NCBI GenBank assembly: GCA_027943245.1
Contig: JANDJZ010000045.1
Location: 124,001 to 188,000 of the forward strand
DNA from: Acanthamoeba sp. SK_2022b
Lineage: Eukaryota > Discosea > Longamoebia > Acanthamoebidae
Reading direction: 5' to 3'
Length of the DNA stretch: 64,000 nucleotides
Made by a program: the position numbers and the translations under genes. The notes under the pieces are model-generated. The model saw only the letters and a list, made by a program, of their open reading frames with translations. It was not told the DNA's origin and did no database searches. Shown piece by piece: positions 1 to 12,296 of this stretch (the first letter of the stretch is position 1; each line of letters begins with the position of its first letter).

Positions 1-972
1 CCGGATTAGCTTTTTGCATTTTGCTCCAGCTCTGGCAGTTGTTGAGATTTGTAACATCTTCATTCAAGGCACGTGGGTGAACACCTATCCTCTGCCGCCC
101 GATGCTTCGCGCTTCGGCATGGCGTTCGATCAGATTGCACAGGACAATCAAGAGTGCGCACCTGCTCTTTCGCCTTGCTCAGAGCCATCTGGCCGCTGCT
201 GTGCCGCTCACCTCGCTGCGGCCTCTAGGCTTCTGAGGGGCGTCCTTGAAGATCCGTCTGGCGAGTGGCCCATCATCGGCCCATTCTACAACAGCTGCAT
301 GAACATGGACCTCAGAAACCAGCTTCGCGGGACGCCAGCCCTCGCCATCCTCAATGAGGTGTCGGAGGTGGGCGATGTTGACAGCTTTATGTCCGCCGTT
401 GGTTACCTGCACGGCATTGGCCTCTCCACCCTCTTCTCGTCCTAGTAAGCACTCTCCAGCGTCCACCCAAACGCATGTGTGCATGCGCCTTTGCGCAGCG
501 CTGCCGAGCCTCACGGCAACGCACGCGTGTGTGCCGACGACTGACCGACCCGTATCTGTTCCCGTTCCAGTGTCGGCGTCGATGCCCTGAACCCCACCAG
601 CAACATCTTCATCATCGGCCAGGGCGGACTCTCCCTCGACGTTCCCAGCGATTACAACGGTACTCTCATCTCAGCTGCCCCCTCTCCGGAGAGGTCCATC
701 GCCATCTTAACGCTCGACGGTCGTGCAGACCAAAAGTTGCTCGCCCAGTTTGGCCAATACGTCCAGCAGATCTTCACCCTTATTGGGATGGACCCACTCG
801 CAGCGAAGGTCAGCTCTCCTATCGTTCCCCTTATTCACGAGGTGCACTCACTCTTTAGTACCGGTGCACACGGCAGAAGTCCGCCGTGAACGTGCTGACC
901 ATCGAGCAGTCGCTTGCCAAGATCTCCCTCTCCCCTTCTGCCCTTCGGTTCATTCCTCCGCCAATGCGGCCC

Positions 973-1045
<73 letters not shown>

Positions 1046-3365
1046 CGCGCGCTGCGAGTGATGGGGGGGGGAGATGTTTGCTCATCAACAACCACTGTGC
1101 AGTGACCCTTATGCCACCTACAATAATATGACTCTGGCTCAGTTCTACGAGCTGACCCCCAACATCAGCCCGGATGCATGGAATGCCTATTTCGAAGAGG
1201 CTGGCCTCCGGATTGACGGTGCATCCCACTCGCACTACAACCTTCAGAAATTCTTGCCTCTACTCATCTCCGTTTCGTTCAAACTTCAGCCTACGACTTG
1301 GGCTACGTGATCGACGTAGAGACGCCGACCTTCTTCTCGAACCTGTCCTCCCTGGTATGCGCTTCTTTTGCCCACCCTGGATTGGATGGTGGGGAGAGCC
1401 CCCACACTGGGCATCGAGTTCAAGAGTCGTTTGCCTCTCTCCCTCATACACTGCACGCCTTTGATCGCTGCCAAATCCAGTTGAGCAGCATTCAGGACCC
1501 CGCGGTCTGGCAGAGCTACGTGCAGTGGGCTGTGGTCAACCAATTGGCCCCGTCGCTGTCGCAGGACTTTGTCGATGCCAACTTCGACTTCTTTGGCAAG
1601 ATCTACTCCGGTACACCACTACTCTCTCCCCCTCAATCCGTATCTGGCCATCGGCCGTGAGCAACGACAGGCCTGCGCGGCGGTCTGACATTCATCCGCG
1701 TCATCCCAGGCAAGAAGCAGAACGCTCCCCTCTGGAAGCGGTGCGTGCAGCAGACGGACATGTCCCTAGGCGAGCTCCTCGGTCGCTACTACGTGCTCCA
1801 GGACTTCCCGGCTCTCTCCAAGCAAATGGCGAGCGACCTCGTGCAGCGTATCGAGGACGCATTCCTCGCCAATCTGCCCAGTGCGAACTTGCCTCTTTGC
1901 GCACTCACACGCACCACCGAAACTCTGTGAAAGTGCTTTTCTTGAAACTTACCGATTTGTCTCGTCTTTCGCCCGCAGGCGTGGACTGGATGGACGACGC
2001 AACGCGTGCACTCGCTGCCCAGAAGCTCAACATGGTCAAGAACCTCATCGGTGCCGCTCCCAAATCCCGTGTGATGGCTGATCGCCTGGCAGGCTGGCCG
2101 CAGTCAATCGAAAACGCTATATCTCACCTCCCCGTCCCCGTCGTGCGTGTAGGCTATCCCGAGCACTGGAAGGACTACTCCAGCCTCGACATCACACGCT
2201 ACCATTTTGTCGACAACCTGGTGATGTGCAACAAGTTCGCCACCGCAGACCAGGTGGGCCGTTACCCTTGTTCGAGATCGCATCTGGCTCTCTCCTACTC
2301 ACGCACACGCTTGCTCCCTTACGTTCACAGTTTGCGCAGCTGAGCCTTCCCGTGAACAAGGGTCGCTGGCAGATGACTCCCCCGACAGTGAATGCGTACT
2401 ACGACCCCACGCTGAACGAGATGGTGTTCCCTGCCGGCATCCTGCAGTCGCCTTGGTTCTTCAACGCCACCTACCCGCCTCAGGTGAGACCTCATTGAAG
2501 CCCGAGCGCAGTTCGATCGGAAACCAATCGGAGGATGACCTTAACCCTTCCCCCCTTCCTCCCTCTCGCTGCAGATCAACTTTGCTGGCATTGGCAGCGT
2601 GATGGGACACGAGCTTACTCACGGCTTCGATGACCAGGGAGCCAACGTACGAGCGCGCAGTGCCTGCTGACTCTCCCTCTCTATCTCTAATGTATCCCCG
2701 CACACACGCATACAGTACGATGGCACCGGAAAGCTGCACCAGTGGTGGCCCGAGGCCGTCAAGAAGCGGTTCGAGCAGCGCACCCAGTGCGTGTCGAACC
2801 TCTACTCCTCGTTCGAGGTGCGTTTGCGCCAGCCTGGTATTGCCCGTGGTTCCAACCTCTTCACAATTGCTGATGTGTGCGTGCCTGCGTTGCGTGACTT
2901 TTGAAGGTTCTGCCTGGCTTGTACGTAAACGGCAACCTCACGCTCGGAGAGAACGTGGCCGACATTGGTGGCCTGCACGAGTCCTACATCGCCTACCAGA
3001 CCTACGTCAAGACGCTCCCCACTCCCCCGCCCGAGATCCTGCCCGGCAAGACCGACAAGCAGATGTTCTTCATCGCCTACGGCCTTCATTGGTGTGAGGT
3101 GGGATCTCCCTTCCCCGCATGACATTCCTCACGCTCCCCGCTCCTCGCTGGGTGTTGGTCGACTCACGCACTCCGCTCACGCACAATTGCACACGGTTAG
3201 GTGGACACACCTGAGGCTCTGAAGCGGCAGGTCAACTCCAACCCGCACTCGCCCGCCCGCTTCCGTGTGAACGGACCGCTCTCGCAGCTGCCCCAGTTTG
3301 CCGAGGCCTTCAGCTGTCCCGCCGGCTCGCCCATGAACCCGACCCAGCGGTGCAACATCTGGTGA
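1..3365 (+). CDS. M13 family metallopeptidase (neprilysin/endothelin-converting enzyme type), 5' partial
   Basis: A zinc endopeptidase that cleaves peptides, usually at the cell surface or secreted. The window starts inside the gene; the first exon seen carries [16 protein letters not shown] M13 N-terminal sequence (from about position 60). Later exons show YNSCMN (about 287), the zinc motif [11 protein letters not shown] (about 2609-2640), the third-ligand motif ENVADIGG (about 2950) and the C-terminal RCNIW ending in TGA at 3363-3365, the usual M13 Cys-x-x-Trp end. About ten short GT-AG introns interrupt it; one holds a long (TG)n(CG)n tract at 974-1052. All metal-binding and catalytic residues visible are intact, so it is probably active. 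The signal/membrane anchor lies outside the window. Family assignment is firm; exon borders are approximate. Confidence 0.93.
974..1052. repeat. Compound (TG)n(CG)n microsatellite in an intron
   Basis: About 32 TG units run straight into about 8 CG units. It lies inside an intron of the M13 peptidase gene. Alternating purine-pyrimidine runs of this kind are known to favour Z-DNA. Confidence 0.95.
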
Positions 3366-4096
3366 TAGAAACCACTCGACAGCACGGAGCTTGAACATGC
3401 GCCTGCGTGGTTCCAGCGTCTCGTGACGCCGCACAACCCGCCACCCGGATACTTTACACGCGATAGATCGCCCACAACCGGCGGCTGTTGCGAGAGAGGA
3501 GAAGCAAGGAATGATTGGCTGGGAAATATAAATAAATGTGTCGAGCCACTATTGGTGGAATTTTTTTACGAATTGGAATTCCGTAGAACAAGGAACGTTG
3601 TTGTCTTGGCGATGCGCGATGTCGTGCGTGCGACGCAGGTTGGTGGCCGAACTTTCGCCCTTGTGACCTCATCACGCAGGTGATCGACGTGCACCGCCGC
3701 GCGCGGTGGCGTGCTCCGGCTGGTCGGCTACGGTGTGCGCCCTTGCCGCGCTTTCTCCCAAGCTCCCCGCAAGTCTCTGCTGGGCCGTCGCCGCTCGACG
3801 GTTGCCTTCCGCCAACCCGACGGACACCCACTCCACTTCCGGTCAGCGTTTTTAAGGCGCCGAGCACGATCATACAACTCTTCACACACGCACGAAACCT
3901 TCCACCACCGCTTCCTTGACTCTCTTCTGCCTCCTGCCTGGCGTCGAAGACTTTGCTCCGACAAGCTCCCCCCCCCCACACACACGATTCACGAGCAGCT
4001 GCGTCTCACGAGCGTAGAAGGCTGAACGATCCACACTCGTTCGCCTCTCGCACAGATCTTCGCCAGAAAACGCGCCCTTCCGCACCCCAGAAGACG
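3366..4096. other. Intergenic region with CCAAT-like motif
   Basis: No convincing gene. It holds the 3' flank of the M13 peptidase gene, a 12-mer GATTGGCTGGGA at 3513-3524 followed at once by an AT-rich AAATATAAATAAAT stretch, and pyrimidine-rich sequence before the ATG at 4097. The 12-mer recurs at 31485 and 38193. Confidence 0.5.
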
Positions 4097-4393
4097 ATGG
4101 CCGCTGTTCCGACCTTCGCCTTCCCGCCTGGTTGCGTGCAGATGGCCCTCACCACCATGGGCCTCTCTCTCGCTCCACACTCTGGCCACCGCCGAACTCC
4201 CCACACTGCCAGCCCGACCACCACTTCACCTTCCGAGCAACCCAACCCGAAGAGAAAGGTGGAGCCGATTAAGGGCTCCGAGCCCAACCTGTGCACAACC
4301 AACGCCACCGCCATTTGTTGCCTCGAGCAGCACCACCCCTCGGCTGGTCGCATCGAAACTCCTCTCCAGCTGCTCCTCATGTATTGTCTTTAA
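4097..4393 (+). CDS. Small hypothetical protein (98 aa)
   Basis: An uninterrupted frame from ATG 4097 to TAA 4391-4393. The product is Ser/Thr/Pro-rich in the middle, has a short basic patch PKRKVEP that resembles a nuclear localisation signal, and several Cys residues near the end. I recognise no domain. It sits 158 bp upstream of the F-box/WD40 gene on the same strand and could instead be part of that gene's 5' leader. The codon composition is GC-rich like the neighbours, but support for real coding is weak. Confidence 0.3.
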   Translation: MAAVPTFAFPPGCVQMALTTMGLSLAPHSGHRRTPHTASPTTTSPSEQPNPKRKVEPIKGSEPNLCTTNATAICCLEQHHPSAGRIETPLQLLLMYCL

Positions 4394-4551
4394 AATTCGA
4401 ACAAATTAAACAAAATAGAATCAATTGCAACCTCTGGGTCGCACACTTCTTCACGTCTTGTTCTGTGCGAAAAACCGGAAAAAGCTGGAAGGGAAAAAAT
4501 GCTCAAAACTTAAACAACAATACGAGAGAGTTTCAAGAGAGTAGCAAGGGC

Positions 4552-6583
4552 ATGGACAGCGGGACGAAGAAGAGGAAGCGGGCGGACGAAGCCACTGACT
4601 TTTTGTGCGCCGAACAGGCGCCGCCTGAAGAAACAAAGGGCCACAAAAAGCGACACAAGCGGACTCCGGTACGGCGCCGCACAGTTGCACGTACCGCTAA
4701 GGAGGGTCCTCACGCGGTGGTGGCTTGGGCTCAGGTGGGATTGACGGCACTTCCGGCAGAGTTGTTGTGTGCCGTGTGCACGCTGATGGCGCCCAGGGAC
4801 GTGTTGGCGGTAGGTAGGACGTGCCGTAGTCTCGCCTTCGTGCTTGACGAAGACGTCGCCATATGGCGCCCCCTGCTACTCCACCGCTGGGCCGTCGAAG
4901 GTGCGTCATAGCAGCCCACAGGCGTGGGAGTAGGTCACTTCAATAATGTGCGACTTGAGTTCACAGGTCGAGCCAAGACGAGCGAGCCACACGGAGAAAC
5001 CCAGTCGTGGAAGGACCTCTACCGCCGTGCGGCCTCCCATGAGCTGCTCTGGGCCAAGGGCAAGGCGCACGGGACACAGGCCACCGTTCGCAACAAGGTC
5101 GTGGGTCGAATCGCGTTCGTGGGGAATCGCGGATTGCTGGCCATGGTTTCCGATGAGCTGGCAGGTACACACCCACACGTACCCCCAACCAACTGGCTCT
5201 GCAGCTTAGCTCGGTTCCCTAACCGAACCGATGGCAACCAAGTGTGGGATTTGAATTCGGGCAAAGAAGTGCAGCTGCTCAGCATGCGCCCACACGGCAC
5301 CCTGTACGTTCTGTCCTCCCTTCTCTCACTCTGTGCGCACGGGCCTGGATGCTCACATGTTGCGCAGAGCGTTGCACACATACAAGCATCGAATATGGAC
5401 GGCCGACAGCCAGAGCGTGCGTGAATGGTCGACTCCGGGCTACACCATCGACACCCGCCAGGTTCTGCCGGGGGTAGGGTATGCCACATCCTGGCGTCCA
5501 TCCTCGCGCACTCAGAACGCCCTTCTTGACATCATTGCGCACCTTTCCGCCGGCGTGCAGACCGATCTCCTGCATCTCGGGGAACGACATCCTGCTGGTG
5601 GTGGGCCACGGCTGTGGCTCCATATCGACCTGGTCGGCTTTCGACGGCGCCTTAATGGGGCACGTGCGGTCCGAATCGGGGCTTGTACGCATCCCGTCCA
5701 CTGCACGCGTGGCGTTCTCGATTCTCCTCGTGTTGACACCAGTGTCGATGTTGGTGTCTGTCGCTAGCCGGTGGTCGACATTAAGCTCAGCGGGAGACAA
5801 TACATGGCCACTCTTCACCATAACCTGGTGGGCGTGTGGGAACCGTTCAGCCTGAAGCTTTGGACCAGCTTCCGAGGTACGGCTTCCCCTTCGCGCTTGT
5901 ATGCTTGACCTGATTTGACCATGATCAAACGCCGAGTCAGTTGGGGAGCCTTTGGAGGGGCCCTGGGCCATCGCCATGCACGGCGCCATCCTGGCAGCGA
6001 GCACTGTCAACCGCATCAGGTGCGATCCCATCTGCCCCACAGGTTACTCTGGCCGCACGCTCACCTCCAGGCGCTGTGACCCAGCGTGTACGACCTCCGA
6101 GGGGAGGACAAGTCGATCCCAGTGTGGACTCTGCCCACGCCCGAAGAAAGGAAACAAGAGCTGGAGGTGGCATACCTCGGGGTTTACATGCAGGTGTCCT
6201 ATCAGTAGTCGACACGGTTAATAATTTTATTACTTCAAGTTAATATCGTTTTTATTATTATTTTGATATTTGTTGTTCTATTTAGATATCTGATTTCGTT
6301 TTCTTGGCTACAGGATCGGTTCCTGGTGGTGGTCCAGCGGGCGATGAAGCGAAACGCGGTGGCGATCTACGACCTGGTACACCGCCGGCGAGTGCGAACG
6401 CTGCCCGCCCACAATGCGCCTCACAACCTGGCGACCTACAAGCGAGGCATCGCGTGGTCGGGCTTCCTATCGCCTAGCATCGAAGCCTGGCGCTTCACCT
6501 ATGGTGAAGACGAAGAGGACTGCAGCGACTCTCGGCAACCTCCTGCCAACCCGCAAGCAGAGTCCCCTACACGAAGCGAGTAG
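4552..6583 (+). CDS. F-box / WD40-like repeat protein
   Basis: Probably a substrate-recognition subunit of an SCF ubiquitin ligase. From ATG 4552 there is a basic N-terminus (KKRKR), then an F-box: LTALPAELLCAVCTLMAPRD with downstream W in DEDVAIWRPLL. After the first intron come exons rich in WD-like signatures: VWDLNSGKEVQLL (about 5240), IWTADSQSVREWS (about 5390), STWSAFDG (about 5628), LVGVWEPFSLKLW (about 5825), and AVAIYDLVHRRRVRTL (about 6357). It ends TAG 6581-6583. About eight introns split it; one (about 6220-6313) is strikingly AT-rich. The family call is good; the exact substrate is unknown. Confidence 0.8.
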
Positions 6584-6854
6584 GGATTACTTTTTGAATA
6601 GAAGCAAACCATGTGGCGATGGCTCAGTGCTCTGTTTTCTCCAGGGTTATACCAAAACAGTACTTCGCACAAAAGTGGTTGGCATGTGACAAGTGTGGGC
6701 CCACCCTGAGATCAGGAAATTACACCACAACACACCGAGTTTAAAACTAATACCACATACATCCGAAGTGTGGGTTGGCTCCTCAAACAAGAGCCAGCAG
6801 CTGTGGCCATGACAGTGGAGATGATCTTATGCCCACTCATCTGAGGTTTTACTC

Positions 6855-9085
6855 TTAATCGAGCACAATCACGTCGGCTTCCTTGGCGCACTGGTCGCCA
6901 CCGTTGATTGACGCTCGCCTCGATCTCTTGTGCTTGGGCCCGCCCTCCTCCTGTCCCACCTCCCTCTCGCCTTCCTGCCCGGCAACCAACTGTCCATTCG
7001 CCACGCCGTGTTCGTCTCCCTCGCTCTTGGGATCGCGTCTGATGGCCAAGGCCATGGACCTGACCTCGTCTGGTGGCGACGCTCGCAAGACGCGGGCCAG
7101 GGCCGACTTCTTGCCGCAGGCAAGGACCTGTGGCGGGATGGGCGGGATGTTGATCGTGAAGCGAGGCAGGAAGGGCAAGCTCTCCTCAAAGAAGGACGAG
7201 CTGAACTCATTGTAGTTGACGATGATCGGCTGCCCCTTGAGTATCTTCGTCGTGGCCGTAATCACGACGCGCAGCTGCAGGGAAAAAAAAAACAAACAAA
7301 AACAAAACAAAAAGCACCACAACCAGGCGGCCATTAGCGGAAAACTACGTCGCACGGCACACAGACGCGCGTGCCAGCCGAAGATAGCAGACCTGATTCC
7401 TGCACCACACGGTACACATGGTGGCGTTCTGCCGGATGTAGAAGGCGGTTGTGGGCGCCACTGAGTTCACAAAGCGCATCTCGTTTCCCTCGTGTTCAGC
7501 GTCGATACACAGCTGCTTGTCTCCCAGCTCGTCGCCCAGATCGGGCGGGTACCTGCCGTGCGGCGCGGGTGCGGTTACGGCCGAGCCAACCTCCAACCTC
7601 CAACCTCTAAAGTAATGACGCACCAAAAGTTGGCCACGTAATGCGAGTCCTGGATGTCCTTCTGGTAGCGGACCCGCCCCACGTACTCGCCGATCATGTC
7701 GTCTCTTTCAATATCCATCAATGCTCGCACCTTCGTGTGCGCTCGCGACCATGAGACAACGGTACGCAACACAAGAAAGGGGGCCCACAGACAGGGCAAA
7801 TACGCTACACCGTGGCGGTGGGTACCTCGTATTGCTTGTTGATGCCTTGCTTCTTGAGGTTCGTGCAGTAGGCCCAGTGGCCGAAAAAGATCTCCTGCAC
7901 GTAGACCTGCCCTCCCCCCCCCCGATTAAACGCGAAGAGAAAGACAGTGTGTGAGAGCTGCTCGACACGATAATAGCTCCCTAAAGGGCAGAGGAGTATG
8001 TAGGGGGGAGGTGGTAAGACACCTTGGCGTGCAGGTTTTGGTGGAGGTAATAGGGTGTGTACTCCTCCCAGTGGTGGCTGTGGGCTGCGATGAACTCGCA
8101 GTCCTCCGGGGCGATGTCGTCCCAATTGTTCACCGCCGTATACCGCACGGGACTGTTACTCGGCAGTTTGCAGAGTGCCAGCGCGTCTGAGATAATGAAA
8201 ATAGCATCGACACACACATGTTAGAGAGGCGACAACCGTTGCATATAGGCTTGCCATACGCACGACACGCAGGCTTGGGGTGAGCCTTGGATGGGGAAGG
8301 GGCACTTACTTTTCTTGGCGATGTTAATGTGGCTGGGGCAGTAGAAGCCCTCACTCTCGACGTATTCACCGCCTGAATCAATGGCGCAAGGATAGTGGCA
8401 GATGTATGTACAGCTTGCTATCCGGCAGCCCACCGACGCCCGCTTCTTCTTGCATCGCTTGCACAACTGTGGGGAGGGGGCACGTCCGAGGTGAGGGGAG
8501 ATCAAGGCGAGGGTAGCCAAAGTACTGCTTGCGAGAAAGGAGAGATACGAGGGCGTGGGAGACGACGCGGTTAACGAGGTCAGGATCGGTTTCGTCTGCG
8601 ATGCGGGAGGCGTAGTAGAGGCAGTCCGAGTGCGCCCAGAGGAGCTTGCGACCGAACCGGCTAGTCCTGAAGCCCATCCGCTTAAGATCGCCCCATCGCG
8701 ACCCCTCCTCAAGGCACAGCGCGCAGCTCGGCTGCCCCGTATGGCTGGGAGCCTCTTGTGTCTTGGGTTTGGGGCTGCCGTAGATGGCTTTCCTTTTGCG
8801 CGGCCTGCCTCGCTTTCGTTTGATCTCTGCCCCGGCCCGGAATTCATGAGTGGAATGCACAACTGGGACTAGCGCTAGATGAACACAAATTTAATGTGGC
8901 TGGGCCTTACCTTGTTCTGGCTCGCTTGTGTTGGGTTCATTGGGGATTGCAGGAGGCAGCACTTCCTCGCAGCTGGTCATCTTCGGCCTCGGTCCTGAGA
9001 CGCTCCCAAGGAAAATGACCTCTTCATCTTCCTCTACATTTGTCACGCTACTGCCCGATACTTGTTCTCGCGGCTCCCCCTCCAT
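6855..9085 (-). CDS. AT-hook / extended PHD / SET domain protein (putative lysine methyltransferase)
   Basis: A chromatin protein. From ATG 9085 it shows an acidic N-terminus, an AT-hook (KRKRGRPRKRK, near 8815), an extended PHD finger split by an intron (CALCLEEG.., WAHSDCLYY, then LCKRCKKKRASVGC, CHYPCA, GFYCPSH), and a SET domain in the C-terminal half (MIGEYVGRVRY near 7690; MRFVNSVAP near 7480; GQPIIVNYNEF near 7220). It ends in a lysine/arginine-rich tail. The usual SET motif RFINHSC is replaced by RFVNSVA, so AdoMet binding may be altered, while the Tyr of the closing NYN motif is present. An in-frame TTG at 9130 is preceded by a stop with no ATG between, so ATG 9085 or an upstream exon must supply the start. 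Confidence 0.8.
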
Positions 9086-9209
9086 CACAGTCGAATAATC
9101 TAGTGGAAGTAAAATCTCTTTTGCCGCCAAAAGCGCCGTTCTTTCTTGTCTCCAATTTTAATTATTTTTCCTTGTTTTCCGCTGCAGCGCTGGTTCCTCC
9201 AACCCTGGG

Positions 9210-10143
9210 TCACATGATGTGCTTGCCGGCTTCTCGGACGCTGAGGGGCGAAAGGGTTGAACGGTTCTCCTCAATGAAGCGGAGCACGGCCTCGGGTTCG
9301 ACACGTGCGTGTTGCCTGGGACAGGTCCCACGCTTGAGGAGCGAGAAGGGGGCAAACGCTAGCGTGGACACACTGGCCGTACCTGAGCGCCCAGCCGATG
9401 GCCTTGCGAATGAAGAACTCCTTCTCGTGAGCCCGTCGTTTGCAGAAGTCGAAGAGCTTGGCTTGATCTGTGTCCTTCTGCAGCGCGGCTGTGAGCCAAG
9501 GTTTAGGATTGGAGGGTGCGGCGTACCTTGTAGTTCAGCTGGTGAATGATAGCGGTTCGGCGCACCCACATGTGGTCGTCGTCGATCCACTCATCCATAC
9601 GTGCCGCCAGGTCGGGGTGCTTCTTTATGAGCCCGCCGATCAGCTTGGAAGCGACCAGGTCCACACTCTGCTCCGTCCACATCCGTGAGTCGCCGCTCAA
9701 GCCTTTTGGGGGCAGTACACGTACATCCCACCAGGGCTTTTTCCTCACCATATACTCAAACGTCTCGAACAGTTCTGTCACGTTGGTGGTGAAGGGCCAA
9801 TGTGGTCAGCTCGTAAGGGGGTACCTCGCGAGGCTCCTGTACCTTGCGTCCACAGTTTCTGGTGCTTGACTGCCAGATCGATGGCGGACATCTGATACTC
9901 CCGCTCCTCCATCTTCCACAGCTGCTTTAAGACCGTGGCCAACTCGTGGTCGTCCGCCAGGACATGCTTGGCAAAGATCTCCTTCTGCGCTTGCCGCCGA
10001 AGGGGGGTCCTTACTCCCAAGAAAACAAACTGGTTCCTCAAGTAACTCTTGCAAGCGGATGCAACTTTAGCATCAGCCCTGACGCGAAAGTCGCGCGCCA
10101 GGTCCTTGACGAGGACGTGCATCCGCTTCTGTCTCGTCGCCAT
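9210..10143 (-). CDS. DNA alkylation repair enzyme, AlkD-like
   Basis: A HEAT-like-repeat DNA glycosylase family that removes 3- and 7-alkylated purines. Start ATG 10143 (MATRQKRMHVLVKDL), end TGA at 9210. Landmark pieces are TPLRRQAQKEIFAK (exon 1), a KKPWWDVR segment that matches the family's Trp-Trp-Asp active-site region, DDHMWVRRTAIIHQL, EKEFFIRKAIGWALR, and a C-terminal LSPLSVREAGKHI, all in family order. Three introns. Length of about 230 aa is normal. It is head-to-head with the MORN gene across a 517-bp spacer. All key residues I can see are kept. Confidence 0.87.
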
Positions 10144-10660
10144 CAAAAATTACTCCTTTTACTAGGAAGTTTTTCAAATAAAAAGATTTTTTTAACGCTT
10201 TCTTTTCTTCTTTCACGTCATCTCTCACATCTTGAATCATGCGCCGAAGCTCATCTTTGCTGCCGTCTCGCCAGCTTCTGTCAGCTTCTCCCGTCCGCCA
10301 TGCACGCGCGATTGTGGGTGGTTCTCGACAGATACAGACTCGTGCTGCAGTTCCGGGAGCAAGGCCGTCCAATTTAATCTCTACACCACGCCCTGCGCCC
10401 CTCGGAGTAGGATGCCCCCTTGTCTCGCTTCTTCCACTTATCTCACGTAGTATGTGTCCACCGTTTATGCAGCTATGGCGCGGAGTCCTTCGTAGGGCTC
10501 TCAGCTCGCAGGACAGGCCCCACGTCGAGAGTCCGCACGAAAGCACTGCCACGCCCAACATCGGTGCGGCTGCACTGACTTGTTCTGTATTACACGCACC
10601 CGTATCGGGTGCTCATGCGCCTCGTTGCGATGTTGTGCCTTCCCTCCAGACGTAGACGCG
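10144..10660. promoter_or_regulatory. Divergent intergenic region between AlkD-like and MORN genes
   Basis: This 517-bp stretch between opposed starts holds no gene I can support. Near the AlkD end it is AT-rich (10145-10195). A possible splice acceptor (TTCCCTCCAG, about 10640-10649) just before ATG 10661 suggests a non-coding 5' exon of the MORN gene may lie here. Confidence 0.4.
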
Positions 10661-12003
10661 ATGTTCGCAACGCCTGAGGACATGGGCGAGCACTGGCTGC
10701 AGATGACCATCAACGACGATTGGGAACGCGCCCCGGACAGTCCTGATGTGACTGAGCCCGCTGATCTCAACTTCGCCAAGTAAGTCGCCGCGACGCTGCA
10801 CTGACCACCGTGTGTAGGGCCTGACTCACGGTACGCCGCAGGTACCTAGGCATGCTTGACGAAAGAGGCTTGCCCACAGGAAAGGGGAAGCTCTTCTCGC
10901 AAGACAACCAGGAAGGAATCTCCATCTACTACTTTGGTGAGTTCAAGAACGGCAAGTTTCACGGCAGGGGACGATCAGTCAACATCGAGCACATCGAGCT
11001 GACCAAGGAAGAAAGGAAGACGCTGCCCAAGAACGTCTACCAGTGGACAGGCAGAGTCTCCTCTTCGCTTTCAGCCTGAGGCACTACGTAGTCTTCTGAA
11101 CCTCGCTGACTGCGCTTTCTCTCCCTCCGCAGGCAAGGAAAAGTTGCTCCAGCTCGGCACCGTGTACGAGGGCAACTGGGAGGAGGGAAGAATGCATGGT
11201 AAGGGCCGCCTCACCAGCCCTGACGGGAGCGTCTACGAAGGCGATTTCACGATGGTGAGCAGCTGCGAATCTCAACCTCTCCCTGCTTCGTCACGCCGTC
11301 ACGCTCACGCTGTTCGAGTTTTTCGTATTGGTAGGGCCAGAGAACGGGCATGGGCAAGATGATCTCAGAGGAGGAATACTATTTCTATTCTGGCGAGTTC
11401 GAAGATGGGTGAGTAGTTCGCTCTATGACACGTGAATATAGCGATGCTGGCGAATGTGTGCGCTAATATGGAGTGATTGCTAGGGTCTACCACGGCAAGG
11501 GAACCCTTCGGTCCAAGAACGGTGATTTGTTCGAGGGGCAGTTCGAGCGAGGAACGATGCGGCAGGGCAAGGGCAAGATCGCGCTGGACGAGGGATTCAT
11601 CTACGAGGGAGAGATCTTTGACGGGGCTCCCAGCGGCTACGGCAAGCAGTACCACCCGGGTACGCGCTCCTCTCTTGAGTCGTGCGTCATGTGTTTGTGC
11701 GTGTTTAGGGTGTATTGACGAACCGTCGTGATGGCTCGTTTGCAGACAAGAAAGAGGGCTACGAGGGCAACTGGGCCGACGGTGAATACCGGGGTAAAGG
11801 CAAGCTGTTCACCCCCGACGGCGGCACCGTCGAAGGCACCTTTGAGAATGGATTGGTACGGCCCACGCCACACATCCTTGTCAAAGGCGAGTAGTAGGCC
11901 TCCGCTCACCCTTGGCGGGTGGCAGCTCGAAGGACCCGCAACCTACACCGACGCCAATGGGAACACCCGCACGCTGACCTTCAAGAAAGGCGTTCCCCAG
12001 TGA
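10661..12003 (+). CDS. MORN repeat-containing protein
   Basis: MORN repeats are ~23-residue beta-hairpin units, often linked to membranes or scaffolding. The frame opens at ATG 10661 (MFATPEDMGEHWLQM) and passes through about seven MORN units: YFGEFKNGKFHGRGR, YEGNWEEGRMHGKGRL, YEGDF, YSGEFEDGVYHGKGTL, FEGQFERGTMRQGKGKI, YEGEIFDGAPSGYGKQY and YEGNWADGEYRGKGKLF. It stops at TGA 12001-12003. About six introns, several cutting within repeats at similar places. No other domain is seen, so it is a pure MORN protein of about 300 aa. Partner unknown. Confidence 0.85.
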
Positions 12004-12296
12004 GCAAGCGATTCTTTTGCCGTCATAAAAGAGAATAAGGTCGCGCGTGCGGTGCCGATCAAGCGAACAGAAAACGTTGAAAAGCGGCCGACACGCGCGG
12101 ATGCTGGTCGACATAAAAGAAAAGCGAAGCAGAAGTGGTGGCGCGGAGCAAACAGATTAGAAGCAAGCACGCCTGCCCGCGCATCCCTCTGCTTTGACCG
12201 CGTTAGTCTCACACTCTGATCTCGGCGCCAACCCAAGCAAGATCCACAAGACGAGATCCCTGCGCCAACTGCACCTCTTTCACCTCTTGCGTGAGT

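Noticed and set aside
835..1235. His-Thr repeat proteins around the (TG)n tract
   Set aside because: They are translations of an intronic microsatellite; the same holds for frames over 16100, 44001 and 55061.
9086..9130. Start of the SET gene at 9130
   Set aside because: The codon there is TTG and an in-frame stop lies upstream with no ATG between, so ATG 9085 or a further exon is more likely.
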